From Sanderia malayensis (Eukaryota; Cnidaria; Scyphozoa; Semaeostomeae; Pelagiidae): a stretch of 64,000 bases of DNA. The notes beneath the pieces are model-generated. The model was given only the letters and a program-made list of their open reading frames with translations. It ran no database searches and was not told where the DNA came from. Every line of letters begins with the position of its first letter. The stretch's first letter is position 1. The position numbers were made by a program, and so were the translations under genes. Positions 59,501-64,000 of this stretch are shown here, piece by piece. The stretch is taken from the NCBI GenBank assembly GCA_013076295.1, contig RQOL01000466.1:1860001-1924000 (forward strand). Direction: 5' to 3'.

Positions 59501-62500
59501 CTAGGACAGTTAGGACAACTAGGACAGTTAGGATAACTAGGACAGCTAGGATAACTAGGACAGTTAGGATAACTAGGACAGTTAGGATAACTAGGACAAC
59601 TAGGACAGTTAGGACAGTTAGGATAACTAGGACAGCTAGGATAACTAGGACAGTTAGGACAACTAGGACAGTTAGGATAACTAGGACAGCTAGGATAACT
59701 AGGACAGTTAGGATAACTAGGACAGTTAGGATAACTAGGATAACTAGGACAACTAGGACAGTTAGGATAACTAGGACAGCTAGGACAACTAGGATAACTA
59801 GGACAGCTAGGATAACTAGGACAGTTAGGATAACTAGGACAGTTAGGACAACTAGGACAGCTAGGACAACTAGGATAACTGGGACGTATCGGTATACTAT
59901 AGTAGTATACAGGTACTATACTACTATACTATACTATACCATACATATACATGGTAGTACCATATATGGTTCGTCCGATATATATTTCAGGGCCTTAGGA
60001 TATTCTTATATGAAGTCTTAGCCCCCCGGCGGGGAATTGAACCCCGGTCTCCCGCGTGACAGGCGGGGATACTCACCACTATACTACCGAGGACACACAA
60101 GGATTACTATCCAGTGAGTATATAAAGAACGCAGAAAGCAGTTAATTAGGTTTTCAACTTACTTTCCTTCTTCTTTCAGAAAAAATGAAAATGGCGATGC
60201 TTGATATGACTGAAAATGACTCTGATCAGGATTTTCAACACCCAGTGCTTCTGCAAGTCTCCTTGTGTGGAAAAATATGATGCAAAATTTAGAGCTTGAT
60301 CAAACATTTGCAACACAATGAAATTTTAAATGAAGAAAAAATGCTTACTTATTTCGTTCGAAGACTGCACAGTCTCCATCGCACTCAAGTCTGAAGTTAA
60401 ATTCAAAAAAAAAATAGTTAAGTTCGCATTCAATATGGAGGATTATTTACTCGCATATAAACAAAATTGCCTTGAGAAGATAGCGTAGTCTTTGGTCTTT
60501 ACAGAAAAGTTTGGCAAGATCTCGTAATGCTGCAATAAGTGATGCCTATGTTTAAAACAAATACACTTACACTCCACGTTTTTCTGCGACCATAAGTCCA
60601 CTGATATCCACTGATTGCCCGGCTCTTAAATTCCTCAACTTATCACCAACAGAATCAGTAGCAAATCTAACAAAAAAAACAGAATTGAGAGTCAATGAAT
60701 TATCGAAAAGAATTTCCAATTCCATGCAGAGCTGTGAAGCTCCACACATGATCTGAAAATTTCTCTGTATTCTTATAATTTCATGTTTGTCTGGGAGGGA
60801 GCACATAGACCAATGTAGCAAAAGACAAAACAAACGTATTCAATCATTTACTCTTGTATAAATAACAGCCAATGCACAGGACAACGGGGATTGATTGGGA
60901 ATCATGGAACATTGAATTTACATTATCAGTTGCCTGTTCACATACCTTTGAAATTGCACTTTAGAATTGCCAGCCAAGCATAAGACCTTTTCAGTTTTTC
61001 TTCCACACTTGCATTTAATTATAATCTACAAACATATCAATGTCATTATCAATAATGATAATTGATAAAGTATTCACGAAAGGTAAGCAGCATTTTTCGC
61101 GAGGCCATTTGTCGATGCGAGTTCGAGTGAGGTTGGCATGGAATATTTATACTGTACCTGGCTTTTGCATGGTCCTTCAGGACAATCTCTGTCAAGATGA
61201 CAAGGTGCAGCGCAAGCATGAGGACAATCTCTTCTGCTTATTGAACAGGGTTGCTGACACTGTTCCCCCTCGGTAAGGCATTGGCCTTTGTGGCAGATCT
61301 TCAGGCATTTGTGGTGTCCGCATTCTAGCTTTTTATCACAAGGCTTTCCACAGAAAACGATGTTGATATGGCAAGGAACATTTCTGCGAATCTAAAACAA
61401 AAAAAACCACTTGCATTTCACTTAAATCTTCTATCCAGTTATTTTATAGCGGACTATATCAAATACTTGGAATTCACAATAAAAACCAGGTATAACAGAG
61501 TGAACCAAACAGCATTATGAAATGGCCTTTTTGTAACATATAATTCACCCTGAGTTTGACTTAATGAGTTCCCGATATAAAGAATTCTACTATGTGATAG
61601 GCCTTTGTAGCTTCTGTCCAGCGGGCAGTTCAGAATGCAGCGTCGATGAAGCAATAGGAATGAAATAATAAAAAAAACTTACTTCTCTACCACATAGACA
61701 GGGTTTTTCAACCAGCACAACACAAGGTGGACAAATGTCTTCGCTGTGACAGTTGTGTTTCGCTAGAAAATAAGGAATCAGAAAATAAAGTAAACATTGA
61801 AATCAAGTAAATTAAAGTAAAATAATGGTCTCGTAGATACTGGTTGGCGCGGTGAGTGAAGAGCTCCCAGACGGTCGTACTCTATTATGCAATATTATAC
61901 AACTGTTTACCGTAAAGCACAAAGCAATAACTTACGTTCGTGGTTGCAAGGATGTTGTCTTGTGCACTGGTTGCTGCATTCTAGCATTGGCGCTCCGCAT
62001 GGAATTGGTGGATACTGCACTGTCATACCACAATAGCAAAGTCGCTCGTCGAAACCTTCAACATTAACACGGAAATAGGTATTATTAAGAGCAAGATTAG
62101 CATCAGGAAAAATTTCGCATCAGAATAGATAAACAAACCCCCATCATGTTACTATAAAATATATTTTTGAAGATGTGTATTGACTTGGGTATATAAATTC
62201 GGGTATGAAGACAGGTATTAGAAATAGTATTAAAAAAAGCAGTATTAAATTGACGACTGCAAAGATCGGGCATATGTAAAAACCTTCTAAAAATTGAAAA
62301 GAACAACTGAAGATAGAGAGAAATATGTTTCCAGTTAATGGTCCCAACCTTTGCATCAAAAATGTTACGAGATAATGAATATTGAAGAAAAAATTAATTG
62401 CCATGAATTTCAACGAAGTTAGGTAAACATGTGAAGAAAGAATGGTCTTACTCGTTTGCCAGCACCGTGGACAGCTACCAGGATGACAAATCTCTTCGCA

Positions 62501-64000
62501 TTTGTGCAATCCACAGGCAAGTTTCCTACCGCAGATCAGGCTGCAAATATGATTCTCATCCTAAATAAAACAAGAATGTAGACAATACAGATGAAACATA
62601 GAGTACAATGGGTGCATTTAATACAAGCTAAATGCATATTGAGAAATATGGAGTGTTAGTGATGCATGGTAAGTTACAGACTACTGCAAAGAACATACCA
62701 CAGAATGGGGAATGAGAATAGGCTTATGACTGTGAAATCATTACTCTATGTATTCGTCTGAACCCGAGGCTTGCTAAATAGAATGCCTATAGTCACTCCT
62801 TCGCATCCCTTAAATAGCTCCGAGGCTCAAAATGTAAGTCTATGTGAACCTTAGACTGAATACATTGCGTCCCTATGCTTCACTCAAATCTCCCTCACTA
62901 CACTACTGTTCGTGGAGCGAAGGGACGAGCAAACACACAGGGACGCAATGTAACGAGTCTACATGAACCTACCACGCAACATTTCTGATTGCATCTGTGT
63001 CTACCGCAGGCCCGTTTCTTGTTGCACCTGCGATCACAAGTGTTCTCTTTACCTGTGAATCAAACAGGATCGAAAATCAAGTGAAAATAAAATTCAGGGA
63101 AAATTTTTCAAAGTAGACAAAGTAGAAAAGGAGAATTTGCTGTTGAACAAATTCAAGCTAAAGCATAATCTATATTCATCATAGTTTCCTACTGCAATCC
63201 GAAGCATACCTGGATCAAATTCTGTACAAGGCAATTCCTAAACATAGAAAGAAATCATCGTCATTATAATTAACGATTTCATTGTGGTCGTAATGATAGT
63301 AGTTCCAGCGAGTCCTTCTAAGTCTTACCAGTTCTGTATTGCCACATCTGCATGACGTCACAGTTGTACCACTGCACGGTCCACATTCACCAACATGACA
63401 CGATCGCTTGCACAAATGCGACTGCCCTAAGAATACAACAAATAGAATGTTTGAGTTGACAATTCAGCGAATAAGCATTTTCGTCCTTAGTTTTTAGGTT
63501 TTCAGGCAATACGCAACAATGTGTAAAGAGTATTAACATAGACAAAAACATGAATATAGATGTTGGTATATAAAATAGACAGCATGGCATGAATGAATAT
63601 AGATGTTAGTATATATATGATAAACAGCATGGCACAGTTTGTCCTATGATTGTCCCGTAAAGATATGGCTGCTTAGCGAATAGATATCCCTTGCCCCCTT
63701 CCCCTATCAAAACCTACAGCTTAATCTTGTACAATTTAATGTATGCAAGAACAAGGATTTGGTCAACTGCTCGCAAACCCTATTCTCCTTTGAAAATTGG
63801 GTCTGTGACGCAGGCTATATCAGCGGAGAAGTCAAAAAAGGATAACTAGAACATTATAGACCTTTCGTTCCGCAAGGCAGCTTTTTTCCACAGAAATTAT
63901 TGCAACAAGGAATAGGATCTAAGCAGGATTTTCTTTCCTGACCAGGCTGTAAGAGATCAGCGACCAAAGTCTGTTTACAAGGACAATATTCGACATTTTT
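53582..64000 (-). CDS. NFX1: Transcriptional repressor NF-X1 (5' end beyond window)
   Basis: Exons 3' to 5': 53582-53666, 53825-53935, 54041-54186, 54281-54347, 60163-60261, 60349-60390, 60571-60666, 60946-61025, 61158-61391, 61683-61762, 61936-62055, 62452-62560, 62973-63052, 63210-63237, 63329-63426, 63862 to the edge. Phases agree throughout, giving about 538 residues. Arrayed Cys/His NF-X1 fingers ([45 protein letters not shown]) align with human NFX1. They lead into the [20 protein letters not shown] segment. An R3H domain follows ([32 protein letters not shown]), as does a C-terminus ending [10 protein letters not shown], like DYFDVQD. NFX1 binds X-box and other promoters, represses transcription and has E3-like RING activity; R3H binds single-stranded nucleic acid. 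Intron 54348-60162 holds a foldback element and a tRNA-Asp gene. Confidence 0.95.
54424..54432. repeat. Left 9-bp target-site duplication of the foldback element
   Basis: CCCCGGCGG here is repeated directly at 60024-60032 (tenth base G also shared). To its left, read on the minus strand, lie the remaining tRNA-Asp bases AG, then GACAA and TTTTT: the original 3' end and Pol III terminator of the tRNA gene. Confidence 0.75.
54571..56912. repeat. Left minisatellite arm, 9-bp units
   Basis: About 260 units of TCCTAGTTA, TCCTAGTTG, TCCTAGCTG and TCCTAACTG, with rarer TCCTAGATA and TCCTAGGTG. Five TCGG insertions (near 55087, 55776, 55962, 56144, 56436) break the 9-base register and mark copies of a longer block. 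Confidence 0.95.
56913..57954. other. Unique centre of the foldback element
   Basis: AT-rich, without a coding frame of note or similarity I recognise. A small palindrome AGGTCGT/ACGACC with CGACCT sits near 57400-57420. This is the predicted loop if the arms pair. Confidence 0.6.
57955..59880. repeat. Right minisatellite arm, 9-bp units, inverted
   Basis: About 214 units, the reverse complement of the left arm (AGGACAACT, AGGACAGTT, AGGATAACT, AGGACAGCT). A marker with three consecutive non-standard units (AGCTATGACAGCTATGAC) recurs at 58518 and 59049, giving a 531-base (59-unit) higher-order repeat. The continuous open frame is only a consequence of the 9-base period. Confidence 0.95.
60022..60093 (-). 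tRNA. tRNA-Asp (anticodon GTC), 3' end replaced by a transposon
   Basis: The minus strand reads TCCTCGGTAGTATAGTGG at the 5' end, an anticodon loop CTGTCAC with GTC, and a T arm CGGGGTTCAATTCCCCG. This matches animal tRNA-Asp almost base for base. The A and B boxes are intact. The acceptor 3' strand CCGGGGG plus discriminator G closes the stem with a terminal T-G pair. The last two bases come from the foldback element that starts at 60023. No T run follows; the original terminator TTTTT now lies 5.6 kb away, near 54414-54418 on the plus map. Transcription may therefore read into the element, so activity is uncertain. Confidence 0.9.
60024..60032. repeat. Right 9-bp target-site duplication of the foldback element
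   Basis: CCCCGGCGG, identical to 54424-54432. It lies in the acceptor and T-stem junction of the tRNA-Asp gene. Confidence 0.75.
62852..62963. mobile_element. MITE of the TAGACTC family beside an NFX1 splice donor
   Basis: The left end TAGACTGAATACATTGCGTC and the right end (reverse complement TAGACTCGTTACATTGCGTC) are inverted repeats. TGAACCT flanks the element as a 7-bp direct repeat (62845-62851 and 62964-62970). The right copy begins at intron position +3 of the NFX1 donor (62972-62971). A relative lies at 47011-47149. Confidence 0.65.

Larger units (their letters stand above)
54433..60023. mobile_element. Foldback (MULE-like) non-autonomous transposon, 5.6 kb
   Basis: Outer inverted ends of about 140 bases (54433-54570 and 59881-60023) are nearly identical as reverse complements. 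The main differences are an extra TATAG and GTAAG versus TATAAG. Inside them are minisatellite arms: left 54571-56912 and right 57955-59880, in opposite orientation, with 9-base units TCCTAG(T/C)T(A/G) or TCCTAACTG. A unique AT-rich centre (56913-57954) has no coding frame. Long inverted ends made of short tandem repeats with a 9-bp target duplication match the architecture of Drosophila FB elements and some Mutator-like elements; that assignment is inference. It lies in an NFX1 intron and splits a tRNA-Asp gene from its terminator. Confidence 0.8.

Noticed and set aside
57991..60021. A 676-codon open frame of Arg-Thr-rich tripeptide repeats
   Set aside because: A 9-base tandem repeat without stops stays open by arithmetic. 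The frame runs through the element end into the tRNA flank, and the opposite arm is broken by 4-base insertions.
60022..60093. tRNA-Asp as a pseudogene
   Set aside because: The cloverleaf, anticodon and internal promoters are intact, with a T-G pair replacing the end. Missing is only the terminator, so it is listed as a tRNA of uncertain activity.

Overview
This window is animal nuclear DNA: intron-dense genes with GT-AG splicing, AT-rich intergenic DNA, tRNA-derived SINEs, MITEs, satellites with TTAGGG runs, and metazoan families (T-box, KANSL2, FAIM, CUSTOS, NFX1). Gene content and compact introns fit an early-branching invertebrate, most likely a cnidarian; a sponge or another invertebrate is not excluded. 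That placement is inference.

Layout. 0-0.45 kb is a TIR element. 1.0-2.6 kb (+) is CUSTOS, 7 exons. 2.6-9.4 kb is intergenic. 9.4-14.8 kb (+) is a T-box factor with a TATA promoter, a non-coding first exon and an eh1 repressor motif. 16.4-22.7 kb (+) is a gene of about 21 exons encoding six GKPGxGAP-type motifs, CSPP1-like. 25.0-26.1 kb (+) holds the bZIP exons of an ATF3/JDP2/Fos-type factor. 27.4-36.9 kb (-) is complete cytosolic methionyl-tRNA synthetase in 29 exons. 38.7-47.0 kb is a satellite block: degenerate repeats, then a 365-bp dimeric satellite, then a satellite of about 145 bp carrying TTAGGG runs. 47.2-49.8 kb (+) is KANSL2. 50.3-51.5 kb is a nest of tRNA-derived SINEs. 51.9-53.0 kb (+) is FAIM. 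53.6 kb to the right edge (-) is the 3' two-thirds or so of NFX1.

The most striking feature lies in an NFX1 intron. A 5.6-kb foldback element (54433-60023) has long inverted arms built from a 9-bp minisatellite around a unique centre of about 1 kb. It is flanked by a 9-bp direct repeat lying in the acceptor stem of a tRNA-Asp(GTC) gene. The lost end of the tRNA gene and its T5 Pol III terminator are still visible on the far side of the element. The element tip happens to supply two G residues that restore a 72-nt cloverleaf.

The genes do not form one pathway. They cover housekeeping (translation by MARS1, chromatin by KANSL2 of the NSL acetyltransferase complex), transcription factors (T-box, bZIP, NFX1), cytoskeleton (CSPP1-like) and cell survival (FAIM). 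Exon models were assembled by hand from splice sites and reading phase. For CUSTOS, T-box, MARS1, KANSL2, FAIM and NFX1 the summed exon lengths keep one open frame to the stop.
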